This document shows positions 45,200 to 55,454 of a stretch of DNA of 64,000 bases, in pieces. This stretch comes from Mesorhizobium sp. LMG 17147 (GTDB taxonomy: Bacteria; Pseudomonadota; Alphaproteobacteria; Rhizobiales; Rhizobiaceae). The notes under the pieces are model-generated. The model was given only the letters and a program-made list of their open reading frames with translations, did not search any database and was not told the origin of the DNA. Within the stretch, counting starts at the first letter, position 1. Every line of letters begins with the position of its first letter. The position numbers and the translations under genes were made by a program. Where the stretch lies: assembly GCF_024297145.1 (NCBI RefSeq), contig NZ_JANCTC010000014.1, forward strand, positions 1 to 64,000, in the 5' to 3' direction.

Positions 45200-46153
45200 T
45201 TGATCAACAGACGTGAATTCCTGCTGTCGACCGCGGCGATGGGCGCCCTGGCGCTGGCCGCTCCGCAACTGGCTTTTGCCCAGGACAAGCTGACCATCCT
45301 CGGCTCGGTGCCGAGCCTCGGCTTTCCGTTCTTCGTGCACATGCTGAACCAGATCAAGGCGGAAGCCCAGGCGCAGGGCGTCAACCTGATCGAGAGCGAC
45401 GGCCAGAACTCGGCGCCCAAGCAGACCGCCGACATCGAGGCGGCACTCGTGCAGAAGGTCAACGCCATCGTCATCTCGCCGCTCGACGTCAACGCGCTGG
45501 CCCCAGCCATCGAAGAAGCGGTCAAGGCCGGCGTTCCCGTCGTCACCATCGACCGCCGCGTCGACGGCGTCGAGGGCATCCTCGCTCATGTCGGTGCCGA
45601 CAATGTCAAAGGCGGCGAGGCCGAAGCGCAGGCCATGGTGGCCGCGTTCCCGAACGGCGCCAAGATCTTCCATCTGCAGGGCCAGCCCGGTGCCGGCCCG
45701 GCGATCGACCGCAACAAGGGTGTGCACAACGTCCTCGATCCGATGAAGGACAAGTACCAGATCATCTTCGAGCAGACCGCCAACTTCGCCCGCGCCGAGG
45801 CGCTGTCCGTCACCGAGGCCGGCCTTGCCGCCAACGGCAAGCCCGACGCGATCATCTGCGCCAATGACGACATGGCGCTTGGCGCGGTTGAAGCCTGCGC
45901 GGCGCGCAACTTCACCGACGTCAAGATCTACGGCTTCGACGCGCTTCCCGAAGCGCTGGTCGCCGTGCGCGACGGCAAGCTGGCCGGAACGGTCGAGCAA
46001 TTCCCCGGCGAACAATCGCGCACTGCGGTGCAGATCGCGGTCGCCTACGCCAGGGACAAGACCGAGCCGAAGGAAAAGCTGGTGCTTTTGACGCCGATCG
46101 TCATCGGCAAGGACAATCTCGACAAGGCGGAGAGGCTGGGCGAGACGAAGTAG
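45200..46153 (+). CDS. Sugar ABC transporter substrate-binding protein (RbsB-like)
   Basis: A 317-residue protein. A Tat-like or Sec signal peptide (MINRREFLLSTAAMGALALA, then APQLAFA) is followed by a periplasmic-binding-protein type 1 fold: LGSVPSLGFPFFVHMLNQIK, DAIVIS-type segment NAIVISPLDVNALAPAI, ICANDDMALGAVEAC, and GTVEQFPGEQ. TTG start at 45200 after GGAGGAGAC. First gene of a ribose-type ABC operon. The sugar cannot be told from the sequence. Confidence 0.85.
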   Translation: MINRREFLLSTAAMGALALAAPQLAFAQDKLTILGSVPSLGFPFFVHMLNQIKAEAQAQGVNLIESDGQNSAPKQTADIEAALVQKVNAIVISPLDVNALAPAIEEAVKAGVPVVTIDRRVDGVEGILAHVGADNVKGGEAEAQAMVAAFPNGAKIFHLQGQPGAGPAIDRNKGVHNVLDPMKDKYQIIFEQTANFARAEALSVTEAGLAANGKPDAIICANDDMALGAVEACAARNFTDVKIYGFDALPEALVAVRDGKLAGTVEQFPGEQSRTAVQIAVAYARDKTEPKEKLVLLTPIVIGKDNLDKAERLGETK

Positions 46154-46183
46154 GCGCCGAGGGCGCACAGCGCCAAAAGCAGC

Positions 46184-46365
46184 GTTCTGTCGCGCCCCCC
46201 TCTGCCCTGCCGGGCATCTCCCCCTCAAGGGGGGAGATTGGCAGTTTCAACGCGTTGCCTTCTCTTCAACGCCGGAGACTAGCGAAAGCCTGGGTGACAT
46301 CCGATCTCCCCCTGAGGACCCTGAGGGGGAGATGCCCGGCAGGGCAGAGGGGGGCGCTGTCCCGC
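46184..46365. repeat. Palindromic mosaic element, class 1, core inverted
   Basis: Outer ends gttctgtcgcgcc and gcgctgtcccgc; the core (…gcgaaagc…) runs like the copy at 19174. It separates the binding-protein gene from the ATPase gene, so it could act as an attenuating stem between them. Confidence 0.8.
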
Positions 46366-46402
46366 TGGCCTTTCGGGTGGATCGCAATTCAAGGAGCATC
46401 CT

Positions 46403-47968
46403 TTGCCAGTCGAAGCCATTGCGCCCTCTCCCGCCCTGCTCGCCGTCGAGGGCGTGACCAAGCGCTTTGCCGGCGTCACCGCGCTGAACGACGTTTCGCT
46501 TGAGGTCCGCCCCGGCGAGATCCTCGGCCTGCTCGGCGAGAACGGAGCCGGCAAATCGACGCTGCTCAAGATCCTGTCCGGCGTGATGCCGCCGTCCAGC
46601 GGCCGCATCGTCTTCGACGGTGTCGAATTCAGCCCGCACAATCCGCAGGATGCCAAGCGCCACGGCATCGTAACAATCTACCAGGAGCTGAGCCTGATCC
46701 CGACGCTGACCGTGGCGGAGAATATCTTCATCGGCCGCGCGCCGCTCGGCCGGTTCGGGCTGGTCAGTTGGCGGCGAATGGAGGAAGATTCCCGCACGAT
46801 TATCGGTCGCGTCGGGCTCAATCTCGACCCGGCGACGCCGGTTTCCGCACTGTCGGTGGCCGAGCAGCAGCTGGTCGAGATCGCCCGCGCGCTATCGCTG
46901 AAGAGCCGCTTGATCATCATGGACGAGCCGACCTCGGCGCTGACCGAAACTGAAGTGCACAGGCTGATGTCGATCATGGACCGGCTGCGCAAGGATGGCG
47001 TCGCCATCATGTTCGTCACCCACCGGCTGGAGGAGGCATCGGCGATCTGCGACCGCATGACCGTGCTGCGCGACGGCAGGCTGGCCGGCCATCTCGACCG
47101 CGAAGGCGGGCCGATCAGGCTGCCGAAGATCATCGAGAAGATGGTCGGCCGTGCCGCTTCCGAGCTCTATGCCAGGCCGACGCAGCGCGATGTCGCCGGC
47201 GACGTCCGGCTCTCTGTGCGCGGCCTGCGCACGGTGCGCGATCCGCAGGCGCCGCACGCCATCGTGCTCGAAGGCGTCGATCTCGACCTCAAGGCCGGCG
47301 AAATCCTCGGCGTCGCCGGGCTCGTCGGCTCCGGCCGCACCGAGCTCGCCCGCGCCATCTTCGGTGCCGACCGCATTGCCGCCGGCACCATCATGCTTGA
47401 CGGCAAGCCGATCGCGCCGGCCTCACCCGCCGACGCCATCGAGCTCGGCATCGGCCTGGTGCCGGAGGACCGCAAGCACCAGGCAATCTTCGCAGCACTC
47501 GCCATCCTCACCAATTTCTCGATCGCCGCGCTCGACCGCTACTCCAGTGTCGGTTTCATGGCCGAGCGGCGCGAACGCGAGGCGCTGGCGAACTACAGGA
47601 AGATGCTGTCGATCCGCATGGCTTCGCCCGAACAGGCGATCGAGGGCCTGTCCGGCGGCAACCAGCAGAAGGTGATCCTTGCCCGCTGGCTGGCGCGCGA
47701 TCCCAAGGTGCTGATCGTCGATGAACCGACGCGCGGCGTCGATGTCGGCGCCAAGGCGGAAGTGCACCAGATCCTGGTGGAACTCGCCGCGCGCGGCATC
47801 GCCATCATGATGATCTCTTCGGAGCTGCCCGAGGTGCTTGCAGTGTCGGACAGGATCGTCACCATGCGGCGCGGGCGCATTACCGGCGAGATGCCCGGCG
47901 TCGAGGCGACCGAGGAGAAACTGATGGAACTGATGGCGCTCGACCAGAAGCAGGAAGCAACGCAATGA
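46403..47968 (+). CDS. Sugar ABC transporter ATP-binding protein (RbsA-like)
   Basis: A 521-residue protein with two fused ABC domains. First: GLLGENGAGKSTLLKILSG, Walker B LIIMDEPTSALTETE. Second, with the altered Walker A usual in this subfamily: GVAGLVGSGRTELARAIFGA, signature LSGGNQQKVILARWL, VLIVDEPTRGVDVGAK. TTG start after AAGGAG. Its stop overlaps the permease start as ATGA. Confidence 0.9.
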   Translation: MPVEAIAPSPALLAVEGVTKRFAGVTALNDVSLEVRPGEILGLLGENGAGKSTLLKILSGVMPPSSGRIVFDGVEFSPHNPQDAKRHGIVTIYQELSLIPTLTVAENIFIGRAPLGRFGLVSWRRMEEDSRTIIGRVGLNLDPATPVSALSVAEQQLVEIARALSLKSRLIIMDEPTSALTETEVHRLMSIMDRLRKDGVAIMFVTHRLEEASAICDRMTVLRDGRLAGHLDREGGPIRLPKIIEKMVGRAASELYARPTQRDVAGDVRLSVRGLRTVRDPQAPHAIVLEGVDLDLKAGEILGVAGLVGSGRTELARAIFGADRIAAGTIMLDGKPIAPASPADAIELGIGLVPEDRKHQAIFAALAILTNFSIAALDRYSSVGFMAERREREALANYRKMLSIRMASPEQAIEGLSGGNQQKVILARWLARDPKVLIVDEPTRGVDVGAKAEVHQILVELAARGIAIMMISSELPEVLAVSDRIVTMRRGRITGEMPGVEATEEKLMELMALDQKQEATQ

Positions 47969-48981
47969 CCAGTACGACCGAACGGAGCCAGCGCGGTGGC
48001 GTCAATATTGCGCGCCTGCTGATGAGCTTCGGCCCGCTGATGTTCCTGGCGTTGCTGATCGTCGTCTTCACCGTGCTGAAGCCGAGCTTCATCGACCCGA
48101 TCAACCTGTTCAACATCATGCGCCAGATCTCGATCACCGGCCTGATCGCGCTCGGCATGACCTTCGTCATCCTCACCGCCGGCATCGACCTGTCGGTCGG
48201 CTCGCTGCTCGCCTTCTGCGGCATGGTCGCGGCGGTGGTGGCCAAAGGCGGCACCGCCAACACGCTGTCGCTGTCGACAACGGGCACGCAGGGTTATGGC
48301 TGGTTCGCCGCCCTTCTCGCCGCCGTCGTCGTCGGCGCCGTGGCCGGCGGCGTCCAGGGCTTTGCCATCACCAGGCTGAAAGTGCCGCCCTTCGTCGTCA
48401 CGCTCGGCGGCCTAACCGTGTTTCGCGGCCTGACCTTGACAATCTCCAATGGCGGCCCGATCTCCGGCTTCGACGCCTCGATGCGCTGGTTCGGTACCGG
48501 CCTGATCGGCCCGGTACCGGTGCCGGCGATCATTTTCGCGATTGCCGCCATCCTTTGCCATATCGTGCTGCGCTACACGCGCTACGGCCGCGCGGTCTAC
48601 GCAGTCGGCGGCAATGCCGAGGCCGCGCGCCTCTCCGGCCTGCGCGTCGACCGCATCCTGATCTCGGTCTACATCATCGTCGGCTTCTTCGCCGGCCTTG
48701 CCGCCTTCGTTTTGTCGGCGCGGCTCAACTCCTCCGAAGCCGTCGCCGGCATCGGCTACGAGCTGACGGTGATCTCGGCGGTCGTTATCGGCGGCACCTC
48801 GCTGTTCGGCGGCATCGGCAGCGTCGGCGGCACGGTGGTCGGTGCAGGACTGATCGGCGTCTTGCAGAACGGGCTGCAGTTCAACAACGTCTCGTCCTAC
48901 ACGCAAAGCATCGTCATCGGCCTGATCCTCATCCTCGCCGTGGCCTTCGACCGCTGGCTGAAATCGCGGGTGAGGCGGTGA
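47965..48981 (+). CDS. Sugar ABC transporter permease (RbsC-like)
   Basis: A 338-residue protein with eight to ten membrane segments. ALGMTFVILTAGIDLSVGSL is the conserved permease motif of this family; ARLSGLRVDRILISVY and GGTSLFGGIGSVGGTVVGA also match. Third gene of the transporter operon. Confidence 0.9.
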   Translation: MTSTTERSQRGGVNIARLLMSFGPLMFLALLIVVFTVLKPSFIDPINLFNIMRQISITGLIALGMTFVILTAGIDLSVGSLLAFCGMVAAVVAKGGTANTLSLSTTGTQGYGWFAALLAAVVVGAVAGGVQGFAITRLKVPPFVVTLGGLTVFRGLTLTISNGGPISGFDASMRWFGTGLIGPVPVPAIIFAIAAILCHIVLRYTRYGRAVYAVGGNAEAARLSGLRVDRILISVYIIVGFFAGLAAFVLSARLNSSEAVAGIGYELTVISAVVIGGTSLFGGIGSVGGTVVGAGLIGVLQNGLQFNNVSSYTQSIVIGLILILAVAFDRWLKSRVRR

Positions 48982-49027
48982 TGGCCGAGCGAACGCTGCG
49001 GTGCCATAAACTGCCCGGGAGGTGGCG

Positions 49028-49525
49028 ATGCCTCAAATAAGAACCATGACCGAACAGGATGTTCCGGCGGTGTCGCGGCTGCTTGGAGGGTCCTGGCGAC
49101 AGACCTATTCGCCGATCCTGGGTGCCGAGACCACGGCACGGCTGTCGGATGAGAGGCACGCGCCGGAGCGGCTGGCGTCCGAGCTCGGGGACGACAACAA
49201 GATGTCCTTCGTCGCCGAGCGGGCTGACGGCTCGCTCGCCGGTTATGCGATGGCAGCGATGGACGACAAGGGCGAGGTCATGCTCGAGCGGCTCCATATT
49301 GACAAAAGCGAGTACGGCACCGGTCTTGCCGCCGACCTGCTGCATGCCCTTCTTGCCGCGCACGCGGGTATTCCCAGCATCGCCCTGGAAGTGATCGAGG
49401 GCAACGACCGCGCAATCGCCTTCTATCGCAAGCACGGCTTCGAGGTCGTCGAGCGCCGGCCGGCTGCACACGGCGTGGGCGGCCACGCCTCGCTGATCAT
49501 GCGCCGGCTGCTGCCGATGGCTTAG
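49028..49525 (+). CDS. GNAT family N-acetyltransferase
   Basis: A 165-residue GNAT protein: MPQIRTMTEQDVPAVSRLLG, LERLHIDKSEYGTGLAADLL (acetyl-CoA loop), ALEVIEGNDRAIAFYRKHGF and a C-terminal VV-type strand. GGGAGG precedes the ATG at 49028. Substrate unknown. Confidence 0.8.
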   Translation: MPQIRTMTEQDVPAVSRLLGGSWRQTYSPILGAETTARLSDERHAPERLASELGDDNKMSFVAERADGSLAGYAMAAMDDKGEVMLERLHIDKSEYGTGLAADLLHALLAAHAGIPSIALEVIEGNDRAIAFYRKHGFEVVERRPAAHGVGGHASLIMRRLLPMA

Positions 49526-49547
49526 CAAGCGAAAGCGGCTGAGCGCG

Positions 49548-49705
49548 TAATCTCCCTCCTTGAGGGGGAGATGTCCGGCAGGACAGAGGGGGGGCGCCGC
49601 GCGTGAGGCGCCAACTTTCTCTTTCGTCCAATATGGCGCGCGCCAGGACGTACCGACCCCCTCTGTCGCCTTCGGCGAGATCTCCCCCTCAAGGAGGGAG
49701 ATTGG
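49548..49705. repeat. Palindromic mosaic element, class 2 (RIME-like)
   Basis: Left arm GTCCGGCAGGAC with CTCCCTCCTTGAGGGGGAG, core of about 60 bases, right arm GTCGCCTTCGGCGAG with CTCCCCC...GGGAG. Third class 2 copy. It lies between two convergent genes. Confidence 0.8.
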
Positions 49706-49712
49706 CACTCGC

Positions 49713-50045
49713 TCAGGCCGGGGCGTTGACGCGCTGTGGGCGCGTTGCCCAGTCGGCAACCGTGGCGCCAGCAACGCTCTCGCCGGCAACCATCCCGTTC
49801 GTCTGCGGCGCAAGCAGGTCGTTGCGGCGGGCGAAGGCAACGAAGGTGGCGCGCGCCGTTTCGGCGTCGATCTCTCCTTCCAGTGCTGCACGGCACGCTT
49901 TTGCGGCGATGTCATGCGCGGCCGTCCGGCTCGTTGCCGGCCATTCAGCCAAAAGTGCATAGGCCTCAGCCGCGCTTTCTATCTTCGTCGGTGTACCGAG
50001 GCCGGTGAGGATGGTAACCGGCTTGTCGAACGAAGCACGATCCAT
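49713..50045 (-). CDS. DUF982 family protein
   Basis: A 110-residue DUF982 protein common in Rhizobiales: KPVTILTGLGTPTKIESAAE, then AYALLAEWP and AAHDIAAKACRAALEGEIDA, ARATFVAFARRNDLL. GGAAAGGAGAG before the ATG at 50045 strongly supports this start, though the frame stays open further up. A second DUF982 gene lies at 53414. Function unknown. Confidence 0.65.
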   Translation of the reverse strand: MDRASFDKPVTILTGLGTPTKIESAAEAYALLAEWPATSRTAAHDIAAKACRAALEGEIDAETARATFVAFARRNDLLAPQTNGMVAGESVAGATVADWATRPQRVNAPA

Positions 50046-50357
50046 GACACTCTCCTTTCCTGGCTCAATCGGCTCCTTTCGGAACTCAACCGCGCGGGCG
50101 CTTCGATCCTCGAGGGCCGCCTGCGGAACGATGCCACCGATCTGCGAGTTGGACGCAATCGGGGGCATGCCCGGCCGCGGCAGCAGCCGATGCACCTTGA
50201 CCAGCGCTTCGAGCCAGGCCGCCACGCCCAGCGGCGGATGTTCGCGCCCGTAGAGCCACGCCTTTGCCTTGGCGAGCGGGTATCCCCCCTCTTCGGCGAA
50301 ATCGTTTTCCGACCACCGCAGCAGGCGCAGGCATTCGCGCATCCGCGCCGCGATCAT
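49713..50357 (-). CDS. HTH-like protein, open into the DUF982 frame
   Basis: The frame from 50357 gives an N-terminal domain like small phage- or plasmid-type HTH proteins (MRECLRLLRWSENDFAEEGG, then LGVAAWLEALVKVH). It has no stop and runs in frame into the DUF982 protein (214 residues total). Either a fusion or a lost stop codon; the internal start at 50045 keeps the DUF982 gene independent. Overlaps the preceding gene as ATGA. Confidence 0.45.
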   Translation of the reverse strand: MIAARMRECLRLLRWSENDFAEEGGYPLAKAKAWLYGREHPPLGVAAWLEALVKVHRLLPRPGMPPIASNSQIGGIVPQAALEDRSARAVEFRKEPIEPGKESVMDRASFDKPVTILTGLGTPTKIESAAEAYALLAEWPATSRTAAHDIAAKACRAALEGEIDAETARATFVAFARRNDLLAPQTNGMVAGESVAGATVADWATRPQRVNAPA

Positions 50358-50569
50358 TTGCGCTCCTCCGTGCCGGCCCCCACGCGTTGAGCCGATAGAA
50401 ACATCAGCGTGTAGGCCGCCTTGCGGCGGTCCCAGCCGGCCGACTCGGCCATATCCAGCAAGCCGTCGACCAAAGGCGCCAGCGCCGCCCTGCAGTCGGC
50501 TTCATAGTTGAAATCGTTTTTCGGGCGGGTCGGCGCCGCGATCTTTCCAAAACTGTCCATCATATCCAT
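50354..50569 (-). CDS. Small hypothetical protein
   Basis: A 71-residue protein, MDMMDSFGKIAAPTRPKNDF, then CRAALAPLVDGLLDMAESAG and YTLMFLSAQRV. Helical. Overlaps the next gene by four bases. No family recognised. Confidence 0.5.
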   Translation of the reverse strand: MDMMDSFGKIAAPTRPKNDFNYEADCRAALAPLVDGLLDMAESAGWDRRKAAYTLMFLSAQRVGAGTEERK

Positions 50570-50605
50570 GGCAACACCTGCTCAGCATTAGTCCCGGACC
50601 GGCAA

Positions 50606-50634
50606 GACCGTGCCCGCTTTTGGCGGACACGGTC
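50606..50634 (-). terminator. groEL terminator hairpin
   Basis: A 12-base near-perfect stem GACCGTGTCCGC / GCGGGCACGGTC (one G-T pair) about 40 bases after the groEL stop on the minus strand; only a weak T-run follows. Confidence 0.55.
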
Positions 50635-50672
50635 CATCTGCCGTTTCGAAGTCGCGCTTTGGAAGCCTGGCT

Positions 50673-52304
<1,632 letters not shown>

Positions 52305-52359
52305 TGGATTACTCCTTCGATAGGCAGCTTCGTTGACTGGAATGCTTGTTCAGGCCCAC

Positions 52360-52674
52360 TCAGGCAGCCTTCTTCATCTCGCCGGCGCCCTCGATAACGC
52401 CCAGCACGTCGCTCTCTTTCATGATGAGCAGATCCTCGCCATTGAGCTTGATCTCGGTGCCGGACCATTTGCCGAACAGGATGCGGTCGCCGACCTTGAC
52501 GTCGAGCGGCTGCAATTGGCCGCTGTCGTCGCGCGCCCCCGGACCGGCGGCAATGACCTCGCCCTCCTGCGGCTTCTCCTTGGCGGTGTCGGGGATGATG
52601 ATGCCGCCGGCGGTCTTCTCGTCGACCTCGATACGGCGGACCAGGATACGATCATGCAATGGACGGAACGTCAT
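52360..52674 (-). CDS. groES: 10 kDa co-chaperonin GroES
   Basis: A 104-residue protein, MTFRPLHDRILVRRIEVDEK, then TAGGIIIPDTAKEKPQEGEV with the mobile loop, VKVGDRILFGKWSGTEI and LLIMKESDVLGVIE. GAGGAG before the ATG at 52674 decides the start over 52731. Lid of the GroEL barrel; first gene of the operon. Confidence 0.95.
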   Translation of the reverse strand: MTFRPLHDRILVRRIEVDEKTAGGIIIPDTAKEKPQEGEVIAAGPGARDDSGQLQPLDVKVGDRILFGKWSGTEIKLNGEDLLIMKESDVLGVIEGAGEMKKAA

Positions 52675-52830
52675 GTCGTTCTCCTCTCGGGACAAACAGA
52701 TTTTCGAAGATCCTCCTGACCGAACCGGCAATATCGGCCCGGCACGGGGTGCGCGACCCCTTCATCAGGCATCGCGCGCATACGAACTAGTCGCGCTTTT
52801 TTCTGCTTTCAAGAGGGTCACGCAAAAATT

Positions 52831-52857
52831 TTAGCACTCGACGCATGAGAGTGCCAA
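52831..52857 (-). promoter_or_regulatory. CIRCE operator (HrcA binding site)
   Basis: TTAGCACTC, nine bases, GAGTGCCAA: the CIRCE inverted repeat with one change from the consensus right arm. It lies about 155 bases before the groES start, so HrcA repression of groESL is expected. The rest of 52675-53038 has no supported gene. Confidence 0.9.
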
Positions 52858-53038
52858 TGCACTGTAATCGTTCGCACATTAGCCGCTCTCAGCTAAAGTG
52901 CGGCTCAAATTTTGGCGCGATATTTCAAAATGCCGCCCGTCCGGAGCCGCTCGTGGCGGCGGGAACCTATGTGGAAGGCGAGGCGTTTTGCAGACCGAGA
53001 TTTCAACGGACCGAGATTTCAACGGAAAGGACGATCGC

Positions 53039-53308
53039 ATGACCAGCAGGGACTTTCAGCTCCAGATGCAAGGGTTTGGTCTTACCACGGCGGAGATCCA
53101 CTACCGCCTGCCCGATCATCGGAGCCTGCTGCAACTCTATATCTGGCAGGAATACGATATTGCCCCCGATTTCCCGACGCTGAAGCATTTCCTCGATTTC
53201 TGGGAGCGCGAAATCGAAGGCCCGCTGCATTCGGTGCGCGTCGCCCATCATCACCTGATCCAGCCCTCCGAATGGCGTGCCGTAAACCGCATTATCACCG
53301 TCCACTGA
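53039..53308 (+). CDS. usg: Usg family protein
   Basis: An 89-residue protein, MTSRDFQLQMQGFGLTTAEI, then HYRLPDHRSLLQLYIWQEYD with FPTLKHFLDFWEREIEGPL: the Usg family of alphaproteobacteria, of unknown function. GAAAGG precedes the ATG. Divergent from groES. Confidence 0.8.
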   Translation: MTSRDFQLQMQGFGLTTAEIHYRLPDHRSLLQLYIWQEYDIAPDFPTLKHFLDFWEREIEGPLHSVRVAHHHLIQPSEWRAVNRIITVH

Positions 53309-53413
53309 GGAGCAAGCCGATCTGCCGCTAGACAGCGGGCAAAGTCTCTCGCGGTGAGGGAAAGGCAGTTGCCTTTTCCCCAACTTGTTTTGGATCTCAT
53401 CGGAGGGTCCGGG

Positions 53414-53677
53414 CTAGCCGGCGTGGTCGACAGGCTCGCAGGCGAGCAATCCGGCGTTGCGCGCCGCCCTGACGAAGGCCTTGCGCGCATCTCGCGCGGT
53501 GCGCCAGCCGTCGAGCGCGTCGCGGCAGGCCCGATAGGCGGCGCGCCAACTCCGGCCGCGGGCACGGTCCGGCCACTGCTGACGCATGCATTCGATGGCT
53601 TCCCAACTACTGGCGACCTTGCGCTCGCTGGATTGGAATTTCAACGTGATCGGCTCGGCGAAGCGGACGTCGTCCAT
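53414..53677 (-). CDS. DUF982 family protein
   Basis: An 87-residue protein, MDDVRFAEPITLKFQSSERK, then SSWEAIECMRQQWP and AAYRACRDALDGWRTARDAR, FVRAARNAGLL. AAGGAGG before the ATG at 53677 supports the start. Same family as 49713-50045. Confidence 0.75.
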   Translation of the reverse strand: MDDVRFAEPITLKFQSSERKVASSWEAIECMRQQWPDRARGRSWRAAYRACRDALDGWRTARDARKAFVRAARNAGLLACEPVDHAG

Positions 53678-53813
53678 CACTTCCTCCTTGTTTTCTGATC
53701 GTCTTCTTGTTTGAGCAAGCAACGTCATGCTGGCGGCACCGGCGACCAGCCGGCGCCGCTGAAGGACATGGTTCGTCCCTTTGCGCGGTTCAAGAGCATC
53801 GCGGCAACAGCGG

Positions 53814-54026
53814 TTATTCCTCCTCGTCCGGCCCTTGCAGCAGTTCGATCAGCGTCGCTACTCTTGCCGTGGGCAGCGGTCGGCCTTCGTTCACCAGCGC
53901 CTCGTCGGCGGCGATCCAGGCCAGGGCCTCACGCAATTCCTGGACCGTCCCGTCCGTCGCCGCAATGTCGGCGATAACGGCGTCGTCGACCGGGCCCAGC
54001 ACGGAAATGATCTCGTCGCGTGTCAT
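53814..54026 (-). CDS. Small hypothetical protein
   Basis: A 70-residue acidic protein, MTRDEIISVLGPVDDAVIAD, then GTVQELREALAWIAADEALV. GGAG lies six bases before the ATG at 54026. All-helical. Similar short proteins occur near heat-shock genes of rhizobia, but I cannot name a family. Confidence 0.5.
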   Translation of the reverse strand: MTRDEIISVLGPVDDAVIADIAATDGTVQELREALAWIAADEALVNEGRPLPTARVATLIELLQGPDEEE

Positions 54027-54077
54027 GGTCAGCTCCATCTGCGAGTGCCGGGAATGGGCCCGGCAACACAAGAATCT

Positions 54078-54265
54078 GGGTCTTGACCTGCGGCAGACAA
54101 TAACCGGCCGGGGAACTCGGCGTTGGCGATTGAAGCCAAACAGGCAATCTCCTGCCGGACATCTCTCACAAGTAGATTGGCAGCCTCGCCGAACCGACCA
54201 AAAACCGGCCCGAAAACCGGCAACGCGAGAGCGATCGGGGTCTTGACTTGCGGCGGACAATAACC
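54078..54265 (+). repeat. Two 28-base direct repeats upstream of hsp20
   Basis: gggtcttgac(c/t)tgcggc(a/g)gacaataacc occurs at 54078-54105 and 54238-54265. The CTTGAC part looks like a promoter -35 element, and the second copy is placed to drive the hsp20 gene through the ROSE element. Between them (54149-54187) lies a decayed arm of the palindromic element. Confidence 0.45.
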
Positions 54266-54269
54266 AAAT

Positions 54270-54365
54270 CGATGGCACCGGTCGCCGAAATGGGGCCGGC
54301 GAAACCAGGGAGCGCCAGCTCTTTGGCGCTCCTCGTATCTATGTTGCTCGATGGAGGATGTAGCT
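54270..54365 (+). promoter_or_regulatory. ROSE-type RNA thermometer
   Basis: In the leader of the first hsp20 gene, a stem GGAGCGCC / GGCGCTCC (54309-54316 / 54325-54332) is followed by TTGCTC (54344-54349) and GGAGGA (54353-54358), just before the ATG. This TTGCTC-GGAGGAT layout is the hallmark of ROSE elements of rhizobial small heat-shock genes: the U/CUGCU strand pairs with the ribosome binding site at normal temperature and opens on heating. Confidence 0.75.
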
Positions 54366-54842
54366 ATGAGAACCGCATTCGACTTTTCCCCGCTCTATCG
54401 GTCGAGCATCGGCTTCGACCGCGTCTTCAACCTGCTGGAAAATGCGCCGCAGGCTTTCGACGCCTGGCCGCCCTATGACATCGCGCGCAGCAGCGAGAAC
54501 AACTACCGCGTCACTATCGCCGTCGCTGGCTTTTCCGAGGACGACCTCGAAATCATTCATGAACCCAACCTCCTGATTGTCTCCGGCCAGCATAAGGAGC
54601 CGGACAACGCGGAGTATCTGCATCATGGCCTCGCCACACGGCCCTTTACCCGCCGTTTCGAGCTTGCCGATCACGTCAAGGTCGCAGGCGCCTCGCTCGA
54701 CAACGGCCTGCTCAGCATCGATCTGGTACGTGAGGTGCCCGAGGAGATGAAGCCTCGGCGCATCGCCATCGCGACCGATGTCGCCTCGCCGAAGACCGGG
54801 CCGAAGGCCGCGCAGGTCGAAGCAAACAAGCAGGCTGCCTGA
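54366..54842 (+). CDS. Small heat shock protein, Hsp20 (class A, IbpA-like)
   Basis: A 158-residue alpha-crystallin protein: MRTAFDFSPLYRSSIGFDRV is the class A N-terminus; the domain includes NNYRVTIAVAGFSEDDLEII and DNGLLSIDLVREVPEEMKPR. It holds unfolding proteins for refolding by GroEL and DnaK. Preceded by a ROSE element; 29 bases before a second hsp20. Confidence 0.9.
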   Translation: MRTAFDFSPLYRSSIGFDRVFNLLENAPQAFDAWPPYDIARSSENNYRVTIAVAGFSEDDLEIIHEPNLLIVSGQHKEPDNAEYLHHGLATRPFTRRFELADHVKVAGASLDNGLLSIDLVREVPEEMKPRRIAIATDVASPKTGPKAAQVEANKQAA

Positions 54843-54871
54843 ACGAACCAGTCGAGAAAGGAGACTATGCA

Positions 54872-55393
54872 ATGGCTATTCGTGATCTCATTCCCTGGGG
54901 CCGGGAGAATAATCAGGCCCCCAGCCTGTTCCGCAGCGGCGATCGCGATCCCTTCCTGACGCTGCATCGCGAAATGAACCGCCTGTTCGACGAGGCGTTC
55001 CGCGGCTTCGACACGAGGCTGCCGTCGCTCGGTGGCTTCTCCGCTGCCGGCGCCAGCTGGCCGAGCGTCGAAATCTCCGATAGCGAAAAGGAGATCCGCG
55101 TCACCGCCGAGATCCCCGGAATGGACGAGAAAGACGTCGAGCTGCTGCTCGATGACGGTGTGCTGACGCTGCGCGGCGAGAAGCGTGAAGAGACCGAGGA
55201 CAAGGACAGGCAGTTCTCCGAACGCTTCTATGGCCGTTTCGAGCGGCGTATCCCGCTCGGCTACGAAGTCGACGAAGACAAGGTCAACGCCGCGTTCCGG
55301 AACGGCGTGCTCAGCGTGACGCTGCCGAAGACGGAGCGCGCTCAGGCCAAGGCCAAGCGTATCGCCATCAACGGCGGCAACGGCAAGTCCTGA
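54872..55393 (+). CDS. Small heat shock protein, Hsp20 (class C-like)
   Basis: A 173-residue alpha-crystallin protein: RDPFLTLHREMNRLFDEAFR, VEISDSEKEIRVTAEIPGMD, EKDVELLLDDGVLTLRGEKR and RNGVLSVTLPKTE with the conserved AxxxLxVxLPK pattern. Second gene of the heat-shock pair, so probably transcribed with the first. Confidence 0.9.
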   Translation: MAIRDLIPWGRENNQAPSLFRSGDRDPFLTLHREMNRLFDEAFRGFDTRLPSLGGFSAAGASWPSVEISDSEKEIRVTAEIPGMDEKDVELLLDDGVLTLRGEKREETEDKDRQFSERFYGRFERRIPLGYEVDEDKVNAAFRNGVLSVTLPKTERAQAKAKRIAINGGNGKS

Positions 55394-55454
55394 TGGCTCG
55401 CAGCAGGATGACGCCCGCTTCTGCCCTGCCGGTTCCGGCGGGCAGAAGCGGGCA

